A stretch of 30,091 nt of DNA, taken from IMG/VR virus record IMGVR_UViG_3300028275_000046, positions 1 through 30,091 of that record. The stretch is one strand, 5' to 3'. Numbering within the stretch: position 1 is the stretch's first letter; each line of letters starts with the position of its first letter. This DNA is from a virus. This document shows, piece by piece, positions 21,451 through 30,091 of the stretch. The position numbers and the translations under genes are program-made. A model generated the notes under the pieces. It saw only the letters and a list, made by a program, of their open reading frames with translations. It was not told where the DNA came from and ran no database searches.

Positions 21451-22601
21451 TATGTTACTCCAACTGAAAATCTAAATTCAATATAATTACTTGTATTGGG
21501 AGACTTGACAACTGTTTCTGCATTAGTAGTTTTGATAACTGAATAACCAGTAAGACCATATAATGGATTTGTAGTAGCAATATTTTCTAGTCTCATTGCA
21601 TCAAGTGCAACATAATAATCATCAGACGGAACATCTGAAACTAAAACACATGCATATATTTTTACAACTGTTACAGCATTCCACGTAAATCCTTGTGTCT
21701 GATATAGTTCTTGTAGTTGTTTTGTTATTACAAAATAGCGGTTAGTAGAAAAATCATATGTTCCTCCAGTACCGCTTCCATTATCAAGTTCAGCCTCAAA
21801 TCTAGCAAATTCTCCAGAACCTTCTGCATCTGTACTTGCAAAATCTACAAGAATGCGAACGGTGTCAGGAACTGCAGAAGAATCTCCATCCTTACTTACA
21901 AGAGAAAATGCAAGACGCAATTCGTCAATTGGAGAGTTACGTGTAAAATTAACATCAGCACCAGTTAAATGTATATGATTTGATCCAGCCTCAACAACAA
22001 AATGTCCTTCAGCACTACCTGTTGATGAGTCAATAGTTAGGTCTGAATCATTTCCACGAATTAAAATAATATTATTTAAAAATCTACAACGCTCATATCT
22101 TTCTGGGCGTGGTGATTTATAAAATATAGAGTTATCTGCATTTGTTTGAAATACTGGGTCTGTAGTAGCAATTACGTTATCGTCTAGCGGATCATCCAAC
22201 GGAGTTGTAATAGTTGGAATAGATGTTGCAGCAGATGCTGTATGATATTGCCAGTTTTCACCTTGAGTAAAAGCAAACACAGTTTTGCTATCATAGGCTC
22301 CAGCAGAAGGATTTGATCCTGCAGAGTACAAGCCAATCTCTGAAATTTCATATCTTTCTTCTGTTGGTAGTTCTGCTGTTAATACAATTTTTTCTGTACC
22401 AGCATCATTAACAAAGCCCCTAGATGAAATAGGCACTCTGAACATTTCAAAATCTAGGTTGTCTTTAGTTGAGTAGTCTCCATATGGATCAGTAGTATCT
22501 AGTGGCTGTGCTCCACATCCTATGGCAATATAAGAAGCATAGGCTGGTGCCTGACCAAGAAGATACTTACCAATGATAGATTTTCCAGTGTTTGTAATCA
22601 T
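21450..22601 (-). CDS. Tail fibre or baseplate protein
   Basis: A 383-residue protein. The N-terminal 120 residues resemble the attachment domain of tail-fibre or baseplate proteins: NTGKSIIGKYLLG, YIAIGCGAQPL, FRVPISSRGFVND and YEISEIGLYSAG. The remainder is beta-rich, with GHFVVEAGSNHIHLTGADVN and a jelly-roll-like region near 230-345. A collagen-like stretch is absent. GGCGGA precedes the ATG. Probably part of the host-recognition apparatus. Confidence 0.68.
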   Translation of the reverse strand: MITNTGKSIIGKYLLGQAPAYASYIAIGCGAQPLDTTDPYGDYSTKDNLDFEMFRVPISSRGFVNDAGTEKIVLTAELPTEERYEISEIGLYSAGSNPSAGAYDSKTVFAFTQGENWQYHTASAATSIPTITTPLDDPLDDNVIATTDPVFQTNADNSIFYKSPRPERYERCRFLNNIILIRGNDSDLTIDSSTGSAEGHFVVEAGSNHIHLTGADVNFTRNSPIDELRLAFSLVSKDGDSSAVPDTVRILVDFASTDAEGSGEFARFEAELDNGSGTGGTYDFSTNRYFVITKQLQELYQTQGFTWNAVTVVKIYACVLVSDVPSDDYYVALDAMRLENIATTNPLYGLTGYSVIKTTNAETVVKSPNTSNYIEFRFSVGVT

Positions 22602-23527
22602 AATTCCGCCTCATATATTGTACCACCTGTGGTAATTTCTACCTCTATCTGCTCATCTAGTTCTAAATTTACAGCCTCTACTACCAGTTCTCCAGTTTCT
22701 GGGTCTATATATACATGCGATCCATCTGGACCTGTTCCTTCTGTTGGAACTTTATTATCAAATCTAATAGAAAAATTTTGAAAATATTTATCGGAAGTAG
22801 CCTGTAAACTAACAATATTATTAGCGTTATATTGTTGTTGAATCTGTGTCAAATTTTTAATAGGCTGATAAATAATTTGTTGACCATTAACCGTATCATT
22901 TCTAGCAATATTAATTAACTCTTGTCCACCAATATTTTCAAAAATAAGGTCAGACATAATTTGAATTGGAACGGCGTCTTCGTCAAATAAAATAGTGTCA
23001 ATTGGAGCAGTTTTTACTGGTGGTGGCGGCGGCGCTTGTGTAACTGGGCTTATGTTAGACGGGGTAGAAGAGAGAGTAGAGGGTGTTAAAGGAATAGGGT
23101 TTGGAGAAGACTGTTGGTTAGATCCACTACCATTATTTGGTGATTGAGAACTTGCTTGAACAACACTCTGCGTTGTTGGTATGACTATTTGATTATTTTT
23201 ATCATATTCTGCTGCTTTTGCTGCTGATGCAGCATTAATTGCAGCACCTAAGTCTGTTCCTCTTCCTCCTGCTGCTTTTGCTGCATTAAGAGTATCAAAA
23301 TATTCTTTATCTGTTAAAGTTTTTCCAGGTGTATAAGAATCTCCGTAGTACCCTGCCTTATTAACTCCACCACGTAGATCATAGTATTGTTCTGGTGTTG
23401 GTCTTTCAAAAGTTTTTGTTTCAGGGTTAAATACACTATATCCAGCAGCGTTTGCCTGTATAACTCTTTTTGTTGTTGCATCTAATTGTTCAAATGGAAT
23501 TTTATTAAATGATTGATCGTCAGCCAT
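22598..23527 (-). CDS. Tail-associated protein with Pro/Ser/Gln linker
   Basis: A 309-residue protein in three parts: an N-terminal helical domain (1-110, PFEQLDATTKRVIQANAAGY and an Ala-rich NAAKAAGGRG region), a low-complexity linker of Ser, Asn, Gln and Pro (about 118-172, with a PPPPP run), and a C-terminal domain (173-309) containing MSDLIFENIGGQELINIARN and IIYQPIKNL. I recall the last part in other phage tail modules without a known function. It overlaps the following gene by four bases and directly follows the hub gene. Probably a baseplate or fibre-connecting protein. Confidence 0.68.
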   Translation of the reverse strand: MADDQSFNKIPFEQLDATTKRVIQANAAGYSVFNPETKTFERPTPEQYYDLRGGVNKAGYYGDSYTPGKTLTDKEYFDTLNAAKAAGGRGTDLGAAINAASAAKAAEYDKNNQIVIPTTQSVVQASSQSPNNGSGSNQQSSPNPIPLTPSTLSSTPSNISPVTQAPPPPPVKTAPIDTILFDEDAVPIQIMSDLIFENIGGQELINIARNDTVNGQQIIYQPIKNLTQIQQQYNANNIVSLQATSDKYFQNFSIRFDNKVPTEGTGPDGSHVYIDPETGELVVEAVNLELDEQIEVEITTGGTIYEAEL

Positions 23528-23528
23528 T

Positions 23529-26500
23529 TTATACCTCGCTTAAATAAATAGTCATTTGTGGACCATTATTTCCTCTAGAATAGTCTATATTATACACAAC
23601 AAACCTATCTGTATCTTCTGTAACTAAATCTAAATTTTCATTATTTTTATAATTAATTGTAACAATATCGCCTAGTTGTAACGTAGGAATGGAATATACA
23701 TTAAGACCAATTACCTTTTTAGGAATCATGACTTTATTAATAATCCAACCCATTAAAGCATCTGCATCATCTTGAGTTTGTATATATGGGGTATCTAGGC
23801 TAAACTCATTTTTTCCATAAATAAGTCTGCTTAGTTTAATGTCATCATATTTTGCTTTTTCTACCAAAGGAGAATAGATTAGTGCACTACCACTAAATGG
23901 TGGGTCGGACAGGTTGCTCTTTTTGCTAAAGTATTCATCTACTGTTAATTCATATGTTGTGTCTTGTGTAAAAGCAACACCCTGTATTCTTAAATAGTTA
24001 CCACTTGTTTCATCCAAAACAAGAGCCTTATCTGAAGCATTAAATATTAAGAATTCAGCACCATACGAGTCTGCTTGGAATCCAGATACTGAGTAGCCCT
24101 TGATACGATTAAATGTAGGAGAAAGTTGTGAATATAGTGCTGGATATGCACGATCATATCTAATATCAAAATAGGCACATTCACGCATAATTGTTCCAAA
24201 CTCATCAAAATACATATTATATTTTGGTGGTTGCTCTGAACTAATACCAGTTAAATAGGTACCTTGAATAATGCCATTCATTGCATATTTTCTAAATGAT
24301 TCATTTGCGTCAATTTGTTTATCACCAAATACTGCAGACAATGTTTCACCTGTTGTAAATACTGTATTTTGAGAATAGTTTTCAGACAAAGCATATACAT
24401 GTTCAAACATACAACGAGATGATCCACGAATAAACAAAGCCATATTATTATATATTGGAAGCGGATCTGGGTCATCAACAATTTTAATTAACTTATTATT
24501 AATATATAAATAAAATCTACGAGTCTTACCAATGTCTTGATATTCTACGGATAGATCATATACGGTAGGCTTGTCTTCTCCAGCCATTCTATATTGACCA
24601 GTAAAACGACCATCGTCAACAATAACATTTGTTATACCGCCCCATAATTTAATTGGAATAGCATTATCATTAGCAGATTCTTTTTTAACTTTATAAAAAA
24701 CAACATTATTAATGTTTACCGCAGCCTGTCCATTTTTATCTAATTTAAGATATGATTCTACATTAGTTTCAGTTAGTGCAACAATCTCAAAATAGTATCC
24801 ATTATTTGTTTCTGGATTAAGTAATACCGCTATACCGCCAGATCCTCCACCTATGCTAACATTTTGATTTGGCTGAACATTATTAACTTGATAGTATGCA
24901 CTAGATCCAATTGGAGTTTGTCCACGGGTTTCATTATTTTCAATTTTACCAATAATACGAATACGTGTACCAAAATTTTTATAAGCGCCATTTAAGTTTT
25001 TATAAACATATGAAACAAAGTTAAGTGGTGTTTCTGTAGTTTTAAATGACGGTCCATTCATAACTAGAGCAGAAGATTGAACAGTTCCTGTTTGTGTAGA
25101 TTTTAAGTTATTGATAGCAGTTTCAGTTAAATAGTTTGCAGACATGAAGTTTTTAATAATACCATTACGAGTTGTTTGACGAGCCAAAGTATTATTTACT
25201 CCAGCAGCGCCTACAGTGGTTGCTGGTCTTGTTACATCTTCATCTAGTGTTGTAGTAAATAAATATTGAGTTTGCATATTGCAGCCACGAACATAAGTAT
25301 TATCTGCCCAGTAGTCGCTGATCCCTGCAGTATGAGTAGTTACAGGTGTTCCAAATTGTCCTCTACCATGTTCATATACGGCACCTGGCTGCAATCTTGC
25401 TATACCATCAACTGTTTCATAAAAAGGCACTGAAAAAATTCTAACAAGACCTGTTGGATATATTTTTCCATTAAACGGAATAGACGCAAAGTATCTTTGA
25501 TATTCTTGATTGCTGCTAATCCAAACATTACCAGTGCCAGTTACGTTAAACTCTGCAGCATCATATTTAATAATTTCACCATTTGAATATAAAAATCCTT
25601 GATATCTTGTAAGCCAGTAAATATTTTCTCCAAGATCTAGCGTATTATTTACAACAACTCCGTTAACTACAGTTGGCAAATCTGCTGAAAGCGTTGCATT
25701 TAAAGGCATTGCACCTAAAACATAGTTACCCTGTTTTGCTGCTACTTCATTAATAGTTTTTGTTGCTTCATCTCCTGCAACTTCCCACAAAAGAACAGGT
25801 TTATAAATCCATGTTTTATCACGATCAACCATGCTTGCTTCTCTAATACTTCCATATGAACGCTGAATATATCTAGTTGTATAATTAATTTTTCCATCAT
25901 TATAAACACGCTTGTCTTCAGACGCAATAGATATAATATTAGGTAGGTTACCAGAGGATTGGTTTTCAATAACGCCTTCATCTGTTTGATTATTATTTCC
26001 CAATAGAACAAAATCTGTTGTTCTAGTATCTGCATCTGGCATTAAATAGTTTTTACTCATTACAATAAAATTATTGTATTCATCAAAAAACATTGCGCTT
26101 TGTGTTGATATTGCAAGTTGATTAAGTATTTCTGCAACATTTTGATCTGGTGCAACAAAGAAATACGGAATGATTGGGTCTGACTCTCCATCTATTCTTC
26201 TGAAAGAATAGTTTGTAAAACCAATATAATCAAGAATAGTACTTATAGCCATGCTTAAAGATGTTTGAGTCATCAATAATCTTGGAGCAGGCATTGATTC
26301 GAAAAAGAAATAAAAATCTCTTAGATTAATAGAGATTGTTCCAGCGGTAACGTCTGCTTGCGGAAAACCTTCTGAATATAAAGTTTTAAGAGGAATAAAA
26401 TAGTCAAACCCATCAACATCAATAATTGTTTCATAAAAATTAAATTTAATATTTTTTCTTGTATATCCTGCAATAATACTATTTGTATTATTAGGATTAA

Positions 26501-27839
26501 AAGCCTGATCATCATCAAAAATATTAATCTGACCCGTAGATGCAAGAAGTTGACCTACTGGTAAAGATGTAATTCCAACATCAGATAAAATTTTAGTAAC
26601 CTTATAATCAATTACTTTATCAGAAATATCTCCGACTAGCCTTGGAGAAATCTCAATTAAATCAAAAGTAGTATCAAACTTATTCATTGTTTCTACTACT
26701 ACTCTTAATCCTTGAATATATGCAAACTCTCTATATTCTGTACCGCCATTAATTTCGTCAGTAAATTGCTCTGGGTTTGTAAAATCAGTAACAAAACTTG
26801 TATTATTATCTATTTCTTCTGAACCTAAAGTCCATCCATATGTTGGAGAAAATGTTTCATAATCACTTCCAGTCCAAATATAAAATGTTCCACGGCTTCC
26901 TTCGTTTGCAATTACTAAATATGCATAGCCAGTTACAGATGTGTCTGGCAATAAAGTTGATGAAGAAAGTGTTTCTGCAAATATAAAAATATCTCTGTAG
27001 GCTTCTGGAACTATAAGTCCATAGTGAATTTCAACATATCCATCAGTGCCAATAATTGGAGTTCCGTCTGCTCTTGTTGTATTTTCATTAAATGAAATTG
27101 CATTAGACCAATTATTATTATAAAGATATTGTATCTTCCATCTTGCTGGAGTTGTCTTATTTGCAGTTCCGTATAGCGGATCTGGTATAGACCCAGACGC
27201 TGTTGTAAAGGGTCCAAGATCTACAGAGCCAACATTAGTTTGCATTTTAACAATAATTCTATTTGTTGGAACTTGATTTTTATATACAACAAAAGGAACT
27301 GCATCATCTATATAATTTAGTCCATTAGATAATTTATTTGATACGCCATATTCAACATTATCTTCTGTTCTATAAGAAGTCCAATATCTAAACTCATCAT
27401 ATCGTGATGGCATATAATATCTTGGTCGTTCTGCTATTGATGCACCAGAATTTGCTAAATATCGTCCGCCAAAATATAAAGGTTTATTAATTCCTGATCT
27501 TGGTCTAAATGGTTTTAAACAATCTTCTAAAGAATAAATCATCTTCATTTTGTCTTTTTGTAAAGTAAATTGTTGAGGGATGCCAGAATCAGTAAACCCA
27601 TTATCAATAACTACGTCTGCATCTGTAGCACCTGTATAATAATTTCCAGCATCTAAATTATCAAATGTATTTGGCAAAGTATAATATGTAGAGCCTGGGG
27701 TACTTGGACGATATCTATAGTTTCCTACTAAAAAAATATTATCTGGCATATTCATATTCCATTCAGCAAGAACTAGTGACTTTAACTGAACTGTTGCCGA
27801 TGTTTCTAAATGAGTCTTTAATGCTTCACTAACAAACAC
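23529..27839 (-). CDS. Large tail hub/baseplate protein
   Basis: A 1,436-residue protein started at GTG with GAGGT upstream. The position after tape measure and distal tail genes is that of the tail-associated hub (Tal/gp27-like). In the first half, VTAGTISINLRDFYFFFESM, SMAISTILDYIGFTNYSF and VAEILNQLAISTQSAMFFDE resemble hub domains of phage tails. Near residues 1010-1160 are signs of a LamG/concanavalin-like sandwich (NNGYYFEIVALTE, TRRFYLYINNKLIKIVDD). The C-terminus has LQLGDIVTINYKN and ends in beta strands. Roles would be closing the tail tip and binding or penetrating the host surface. No protease or lysozyme motif was seen. Exact domain borders need profile searches. Confidence 0.8.
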   Translation of the reverse strand: MFVSEALKTHLETSATVQLKSLVLAEWNMNMPDNIFLVGNYRYRPSTPGSTYYTLPNTFDNLDAGNYYTGATDADVVIDNGFTDSGIPQQFTLQKDKMKMIYSLEDCLKPFRPRSGINKPLYFGGRYLANSGASIAERPRYYMPSRYDEFRYWTSYRTEDNVEYGVSNKLSNGLNYIDDAVPFVVYKNQVPTNRIIVKMQTNVGSVDLGPFTTASGSIPDPLYGTANKTTPARWKIQYLYNNNWSNAISFNENTTRADGTPIIGTDGYVEIHYGLIVPEAYRDIFIFAETLSSSTLLPDTSVTGYAYLVIANEGSRGTFYIWTGSDYETFSPTYGWTLGSEEIDNNTSFVTDFTNPEQFTDEINGGTEYREFAYIQGLRVVVETMNKFDTTFDLIEISPRLVGDISDKVIDYKVTKILSDVGITSLPVGQLLASTGQINIFDDDQAFNPNNTNSIIAGYTRKNIKFNFYETIIDVDGFDYFIPLKTLYSEGFPQADVTAGTISINLRDFYFFFESMPAPRLLMTQTSLSMAISTILDYIGFTNYSFRRIDGESDPIIPYFFVAPDQNVAEILNQLAISTQSAMFFDEYNNFIVMSKNYLMPDADTRTTDFVLLGNNNQTDEGVIENQSSGNLPNIISIASEDKRVYNDGKINYTTRYIQRSYGSIREASMVDRDKTWIYKPVLLWEVAGDEATKTINEVAAKQGNYVLGAMPLNATLSADLPTVVNGVVVNNTLDLGENIYWLTRYQGFLYSNGEIIKYDAAEFNVTGTGNVWISSNQEYQRYFASIPFNGKIYPTGLVRIFSVPFYETVDGIARLQPGAVYEHGRGQFGTPVTTHTAGISDYWADNTYVRGCNMQTQYLFTTTLDEDVTRPATTVGAAGVNNTLARQTTRNGIIKNFMSANYLTETAINNLKSTQTGTVQSSALVMNGPSFKTTETPLNFVSYVYKNLNGAYKNFGTRIRIIGKIENNETRGQTPIGSSAYYQVNNVQPNQNVSIGGGSGGIAVLLNPETNNGYYFEIVALTETNVESYLKLDKNGQAAVNINNVVFYKVKKESANDNAIPIKLWGGITNVIVDDGRFTGQYRMAGEDKPTVYDLSVEYQDIGKTRRFYLYINNKLIKIVDDPDPLPIYNNMALFIRGSSRCMFEHVYALSENYSQNTVFTTGETLSAVFGDKQIDANESFRKYAMNGIIQGTYLTGISSEQPPKYNMYFDEFGTIMRECAYFDIRYDRAYPALYSQLSPTFNRIKGYSVSGFQADSYGAEFLIFNASDKALVLDETSGNYLRIQGVAFTQDTTYELTVDEYFSKKSNLSDPPFSGSALIYSPLVEKAKYDDIKLSRLIYGKNEFSLDTPYIQTQDDADALMGWIINKVMIPKKVIGLNVYSIPTLQLGDIVTINYKNNENLDLVTEDTDRFVVYNIDYSRGNNGPQMTIYLSEV

Positions 27840-27840
27840 T

Positions 27841-28479
27841 TTAGACCTCTTCCAGGCTTACCGATATATTCCAAAGGTCAAAATTATTGCCACCACGTTT
27901 TACAACAGAATAATTAAAGTCAGCAAAGTAAACTTCAACAATTTGGTTATACTGTGCTAGATGACCAAATGCAGCATTATCTGTACCAAAATTAGAATAT
28001 TTGTCATATGCTAAATACATCCAAAATGGACCTGTATGATTTTGATACCAATCTAAAATTTCTACACCTCCAGCACCACCGTCTGCTGTAAACTCTTGTG
28101 TATTATTTTGATATGGAGAAATTCCAGTATCTGGATCAAATTCTGCATTTTGATAAAATGCTCTTGATGGAAGTAAATTCCAAGACCAAGTAAAAATTAA
28201 CTTGTCAGCAATGTGGTACGATCTCATTCTTCCATTAATTGTTCTTTGACGCTGTTCTATTCTCTGTGGTGTAATAGAAATATCTCCACGATTATGGTCA
28301 GACAGAATTAAAAATTGATCAATTAAACTGGAATCAGTTCCTTCAGGAACATCTGCTCCAACTTCATAACCATTAGGAACATATAGCCCATTGCTCAGTG
28401 TTCCAGCATTATCGGACCATAAGACTGCTTGAGGACGCTGATATCTTTTTCTACCAGTTATATAACCAGACGTAGCCAT
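27841..28479 (-). CDS. Distal tail (Dit-like) protein
   Basis: A 212-residue beta-rich protein lying between the tape measure and hub genes, the usual place of the distal tail protein that forms the ring at the tail tip. Features: RYQRPQAVLWSD near the N-terminus, GDISITPQRIEQRQRTING (74-92), LIFTWSWNLLPSRAF, and VEVYFADFNYSVVKRGGNNF near the C-terminus, where the domain ends in strand-forming NISVSLEEV. The TAATG overlap with the tape measure stop indicates coupled translation. Function is inferred mainly from synteny. Confidence 0.68.
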   Translation of the reverse strand: MATSGYITGRKRYQRPQAVLWSDNAGTLSNGLYVPNGYEVGADVPEGTDSSLIDQFLILSDHNRGDISITPQRIEQRQRTINGRMRSYHIADKLIFTWSWNLLPSRAFYQNAEFDPDTGISPYQNNTQEFTADGGAGGVEILDWYQNHTGPFWMYLAYDKYSNFGTDNAAFGHLAQYNQIVEVYFADFNYSVVKRGGNNFDLWNISVSLEEV

Positions 28480-30091
28480 TATGCTCTCTGACTCCTAATT
28501 CTTTGTGAATCAATATATTTAATTTCATTTATTACTGCTCTTGCAATTCCATTTGGATTAGAGTTTGTACCGCCAACTGTAATACCAACATTATAATTAT
28601 ACACTGTGCTTGAGTTATCTGATACAGGGGCAACTACTGTGGCGGTAGGCATAGAAGAAATATTTACAGGATTAGAAACTGCATAAACTGGCTGATTCAT
28701 TTTATCCTTAATCATTGATGGATAAACAGCATCATTAATTGACCTTAAAAATGGACGAAAAGCCTTTGCACTATTTTTATTAACTACAAATTCTCCAGGA
28801 GTAAGCATTGCTGGGACTGTATCTGAACCTTTTGCTACAAAACCTCCATTAGGGAAATATCTAGGAACCATTCCACCAGAACTTAAATATCCTAGTATTT
28901 GCTTTCTAGCAGCAACTACCTGTGTAGAACTTAATTGAGTACCAGGTATTTTTGGATTTGCATCAACAGTTTGTTTTGCTGCTAAATCTTTCATTGCTTG
29001 AACCGCAATTGCTTCAGATCCTCCAGAACCCATTACGTTGCCTTTTGCTGCTTGCGTTGATGCCTTACTTGCTGCTGTATTTATAATAGATTGTTGCTGT
29101 GTACTGAATGAACCAGTTACGTTTCCACCACCGCCACCACCTCCGCCTCCTCCGCCCCCTGTAGAAGCAAGAGCAGCGGCAAGTTGCATAGCAGCCTGAA
29201 TAGCAGCCTGAATCTTAGAAATAATAGTATCAATTTTTCCAGCAGTACCAACTAATAAATCATTTGTCATTGTAATCACATCATTAAATTCACCCTGTTT
29301 AATTTTTTCTAAATCAAGGGCACGTTGTGCATCTGACCAAGCCTCACGCTGAACTCTAATCTTTTCCATTTCAGCAGCCTTCTGGTCGTTAATTTTTTGA
29401 AGATTAGCCTCATGTACAAGTTTTTGTTGTTCAAGATTATAAATTTGATTATTTTGAATATTATATATTAAATCTTCTGTATTTCTAATACTCAAAAGTC
29501 TTGCTTCACGCTGCTCTTCAAGAGCATAAATTTGATCTTCTTTAATGCGTATTTCTTCCTGCTTTAATGCCCTGGCTTGCTCTAATTGATAAATTTGATC
29601 TTGCTTAATAAGCATTCTTGCTTGTACCGCTTCACGCTGCTCTTCTAGGGCAAAAACTTGTTGACTAATCTGGAACTGTCTTGCTTCTACTTGTTCTCTT
29701 GTCAGACCACCTGCTGTACGTAATCCGCCTAGTTCTGCTTGACGTGCTGCATCTAATACTCCACTAGCACGTTGTGAAGCAGCCTCTGCTGACTGTGCCC
29801 TCATTTCTTGTGCAGCCTGTGCTGCTGCAGAAATATCACCTTGTGTTAAAGCATCTGCAAGACCAATTTGTTGTTTTTGTTGTGCAATAATTTGCTGATT
29901 AATTTCAGATACTTTATTAAGTGCCTCAGCCTGAGCATCATACTTTTGATTAATTCCTTCAGCAACCTTATCCATCAAGGTCATTTCATTAGCAAGATCT
30001 GAAGACTCTTCTTGAAGTGCTGCTATAGGACGTTCAAAATCAACTTCAATTCCACGCTGTAAGTCATCAATTGTCTTTTGAATATCTTCAA
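28479..30091 (-). CDS. Tape measure protein, C-terminal part (5' end outside window)
   Basis: The frame is open to the window edge: 35 residues (EDIQKTIDDLQRGIEVDFER...) precede the ATG at 29982-29984, which has no ribosome site and should not be taken as the start. At least 536 residues are visible. Upstream of the tail end is a long coiled coil with four 21-residue units, then a helix rich in Ala/Gln, a run of 12 Gly, and a C-terminal part with GGFVAKGSDTVPAMLTPGEF and VVNKNSAKAF, a signature often found near the C-terminus of phage tape measure proteins. The protein sets tail length and occupies the tail lumen. Total length is unknown. Confidence 0.86.
   Translation of the reverse strand, partial: EDIQKTIDDLQRGIEVDFERPIAALQEESSDLANEMTLMDKVAEGINQKYDAQAEALNKVSEINQQIIAQQKQQIGLADALTQGDISAAAQAAQEMRAQSAEAASQRASGVLDAARQAELGGLRTAGGLTREQVEARQFQISQQVFALEEQREAVQARMLIKQDQIYQLEQARALKQEEIRIKEDQIYALEEQREARLLSIRNTEDLIYNIQNNQIYNLEQQKLVHEANLQKINDQKAAEMEKIRVQREAWSDAQRALDLEKIKQGEFNDVITMTNDLLVGTAGKIDTIISKIQAAIQAAMQLAAALASTGGGGGGGGGGGGNVTGSFSTQQQSIINTAASKASTQAAKGNVMGSGGSEAIAVQAMKDLAAKQTVDANPKIPGTQLSSTQVVAARKQILGYLSSGGMVPRYFPNGGFVAKGSDTVPAMLTPGEFVVNKNSAKAFRPFLRSINDAVYPSMIKDKMNQPVYAVSNPVNISSMPTATVVAPVSDNSSTVYNYNVGITVGGTNSNPNGIARAVINEIKYIDSQRIRSQRA
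29124..29159 (-). repeat. Poly-glycine tract in the tape measure
   Basis: Twelve consecutive Gly codons, using GGT, GGA, GGG and GGC mixed, so it is not a pure trinucleotide slippage tract. It separates the coiled-coil part from the C-terminal domain and probably acts as a flexible hinge. Confidence 0.8.
29385..29660 (-). repeat. Four 21-residue coiled-coil repeats in the tape measure
   Basis: Three units follow one another without a gap: QVFALEEQREA...KQD, QIYQLEQARAL...KED and QIYALEEQREA...TED, each exactly 21 residues (63 bases). A fourth, QIYNLEQQKLV...IND, comes after an eight-residue insertion (LIYNIQNN). Each unit equals three heptads and has a conserved Q-[IV]-[YF]-x-[LI]-E start. 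The DNA copies have diverged, so the repeat is old or selected at protein level. Confidence 0.85.

Noticed and set aside
28479-29984. Tape measure gene starting at the ATG at 29982-29984
   Set aside because: The frame stays open for 35 more codons to the window edge, with coherent coiled-coil sequence and no ribosome site before this ATG, so the true start lies outside.
1-30091. tRNA genes, integrase, transposase or insertion sequences
   Set aside because: No cloverleaf-like sequence was noticed in the short gaps, and no recombinase or transposase motif was seen in any translated product. There is no evidence of lysogeny functions in this window.

Overview
This window looks like part of the genome of a tailed dsDNA phage of siphovirus type. 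It is AT-rich and densely packed, and every supported gene lies on the minus strand, so in transcription order it reads from the 30,091 end toward position 1. Gaps are usually a few bases or slight overlaps, and no gene-free stretch exceeds about 100 bases. A Gram-positive, probably actinobacterial host is an inference. It rests on a C-family DNA polymerase with an intact PHP domain like actinobacterial DnaE1, a proteasome-like Ntn hydrolase, candidate leaderless transcripts, and secreted or lipid-anchored proteins with no sign of an outer-membrane spanin pair. A freshwater actinobacterium of low GC would fit, but the sequence alone does not prove it.

Layout in transcription order. (1) Tail module, about 30,091 to 20,455: the 3' end of the tape measure gene (5' end outside the window), a distal-tail-like protein, a 1,436-residue tail hub/baseplate protein, and four structural or fibre-like proteins. 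(2) A short regulatory stretch, 20,438 to 19,215: a zinc ribbon, a MerR-like helix-turn-helix protein with an AT-hook-like GRPRK, and two small proteins. (3) Replication and recombination, 19,222 to 9,166: DnaB-like helicase, DnaG-like primase, gp32-like single-strand binding protein, DNA polymerase III alpha, MazG-like NTP pyrophosphohydrolase, RecA/UvsX-like recombinase, a zinc ribbon, an Hjc-like endonuclease, a Cas4-like nuclease, a two-zinc-finger protein, a RuvC-like resolvase and a small HTH protein. (4) Nucleotide metabolism and packaging, 9,169 to 5,783: a conserved unknown protein, an Nmad1/DUF1599 protein, and the small and large terminase subunits, which sit apart from the head genes (not in the window). 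(5) Accessory surface genes, 5,758 to 2,916: a secreted Ig-like/coiled-coil protein with its own promoter and terminator, then a large secreted protein with a Pro/Glu/Thr linker and a C-terminal membrane segment. (6) Lysis and proteases, 2,914 to 1: two small membrane proteins, a lipoprotein, a CHAP endolysin, a Thr-type Ntn hydrolase, a 67-residue protein and the N-terminal part of a secreted subtilisin-like protease.

How the parts fit: the phage appears to carry most of its own replisome (helicase, primase, SSB, polymerase) and a recombination set, without a separate proofreading exonuclease in view; the PHP domain of its polymerase could supply that. The least ordinary part is the 1-5.8 kb end. 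It combines individually promoted genes, exported host-surface-like proteins, two unrelated proteases and unusual initiation signals: a likely AUA start and leaderless ATG starts. An extended -10 promoter word, TGATATAAT, recurs in four intergenic gaps across the window, in two of them as an identical 13-mer that also contains the preceding gene's stop codon.
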